DNA of 6,041 nucleotides from CAYMLQ01 sp964390795 (GTDB taxonomy: Bacteria > Verrucomicrobiota > Kiritimatiellia > RFP12 > UBA1067). Where the stretch lies: positions 1-6,041 of the forward strand of contig CAYMLQ010000357.1 in the NCBI GenBank assembly GCA_964390795.1, read 5' to 3'. Within the stretch, counting starts at the first letter, position 1. Each line of letters begins with the position of its first letter. Of the stretch, positions 5,237-6,041 are shown piece after piece. The position numbers and the translations under genes were made by a program. Under the pieces are notes generated by a model. It had not been told where the DNA came from. It saw only the letters and a program-made list of their open reading frames with translations, and made no database searches.

Positions 5237-6041
5237 ATGACTAGCGTTTATTCCGGTGTGCAGACGAAGTGCCAGGGTTTGAAAACAACCGGCTCGGTCT
5301 GGCTCGCGGCCGCGAGGCGCGCGCTGGCCTTGCTCGTGATGGGCGGGTTCGCGGGCCTTTTGCCGGTGTCGGCGGCGACGGCGCCGAAGGATGTCCCGCC
5401 GGAAGTGTGGGCAAAGATCGGGCCGCAGGTCGAGCGGCAGATGTACGCCTTCGATGCGGAGGGCCGGGCTTCCAATCGGGAACAGGATTTCCAGGTGGCG
5501 GCGGAGTCCGCCGGGCTGGCGGTGAACGATGCGCTGCGCTTGCGGGCGACGGCGCTCAATGGCGAGCCGCTGCCGGAGGCTGCGCCGGTCATCCGGGAGA
5601 ACCGGGTGGAATACCCGCGCGGCGCGGTCACCGAGTGGTTCGAGAACCGGAAGGACGGCGTGGAGCAGGGCTTCACGGTGAAGGATGAAGGCGCAAGGCT
5701 GAAGGATGAAGTCCGCCTGATGATCGCTTTCGGCGCTGACCTGTCGGTCGAGGTGGCGGAGGGGGGACAGGAGGCGATTTTGACCCAAGGGTCCGCTCGC
5801 TATCGCTATGCGGGCTTGAAGGCCTGGGATGCGGCCGGGCGCGATTTGGCCAGCGTCATGCGGCCCGGCTCCGCTTCCGCCATCCAGCTCGTTTGCGATG
5901 TGCGCGGCGCGCAGTTCCCCATCACCATTGATCCGATCCTGTCAATCATGGACAAGAAGCTGATTGCGTCCGACAGGGGGGAGAACGACTGGTTTGGCGT
6001 GTCGGTGAGCGTGGCGGGGGATGTGGCGCTGGTCGGGGCCA
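5237..6041 (+). CDS. Exported FG-GAP (integrin-alpha-like) repeat protein, N-terminal part
   Basis: The frame is open from the ATG at 5237 to the window edge (268 residues), so it is 3'-truncated by the window. AGGAG at 5224-5228 with an 8-nt spacer supports this start. A long basic n-region (1-28), a hydrophobic core (about 29-45) and VSA-AT at 44-48 form a Sec signal peptide. Residues about 60-235 match the N-terminal domain that often precedes FG-GAP arrays in large secreted bacterial proteins: RVEYPRGAVTEWFENR, DGVEQGFTV, YAGLKAWDAAGRDL, FPITIDPIL. The first FG-GAP blade begins at about 240: KLIASDRG, then DWFGVSVSVAGDVALVGA. Such blades build beta-propellers used in binding or adhesion; the ligand is unknown. 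An in-frame ATG at 5105 would add 44 residues, but it overlaps the -10 and buries the signal peptide, so I reject it. A 12-bp direct repeat (5679-5690, 5700-5711) encodes a doubled KDE segment. Confidence 0.85.
   Translation, partial: MTSVYSGVQTKCQGLKTTGSVWLAAARRALALLVMGGFAGLLPVSAATAPKDVPPEVWAKIGPQVERQMYAFDAEGRASNREQDFQVAAESAGLAVNDALRLRATALNGEPLPEAAPVIRENRVEYPRGAVTEWFENRKDGVEQGFTVKDEGARLKDEVRLMIAFGADLSVEVAEGGQEAILTQGSARYRYAGLKAWDAAGRDLASVMRPGSASAIQLVCDVRGAQFPITIDPILSIMDKKLIASDRGENDWFGVSVSVAGDVALVGA

Overview
The window looks like chromosomal DNA from a G+C-rich bacterium, most likely of the Planctomycetes-Verrucomicrobia-Chlamydiae group; Kiritimatiellota or Verrucomicrobiota is my best guess. 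The guess rests on gene style: a secreted GH2 glycosidase with DUF4982-type and discoidin-type modules, a secreted FG-GAP repeat protein with the N-terminal domain common in those phyla, and an orphan C-terminal tail ending in a tyrosine-arginine-valine-arginine motif typical of their secreted proteins. No rRNA or other taxonomic marker is present, so this is inference.

Layout. Positions 1-290 hold a bidirectional terminator and, on the minus strand, the C-terminal remnant of a secreted protein lying directly behind the glycosidase stop codon. Positions 283-3147 (minus) encode a 954-residue exported GH2 beta-galactosidase-like enzyme. A 139-bp AT-rich divergent region separates it from a plus-strand Rrf2-family regulator (3287-3724) with three cysteines of the iron-sulfur type. 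Between that gene and the convergent TPR gene are a 132-bp MITE-like element with perfect 21-bp inverted ends and a 9-bp target duplication, and a perfect 16-bp-stem bidirectional terminator. Positions 4000-4782 (minus) encode a single-pass membrane TPR protein resembling YfgM. Positions 4783-5236 are noncoding and carry back-to-back promoters. From 5237 an exported FG-GAP repeat protein (plus) runs off the window.

How the parts work together. The glycosidase and Rrf2 genes share one control region containing a 12-bp palindrome, so co-regulation is possible but unproven. The TPR and FG-GAP genes are also divergent. No multigene operon is visible; each gene appears to have its own promoter or terminator.

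The most interesting signals are regulatory and mobile. The best promoter for the FG-GAP gene has a run of eight cytosines in its -35/-10 spacer, a layout known from phase-variable promoters. Its leader ends in an intrinsic-terminator-like hairpin whose T-run lies one base from the ribosome binding site, which suggests attenuation. The third signal is the MITE. I found no CRISPR array, tRNA, rRNA or defence system, and nothing I would call a wholly new biological system.
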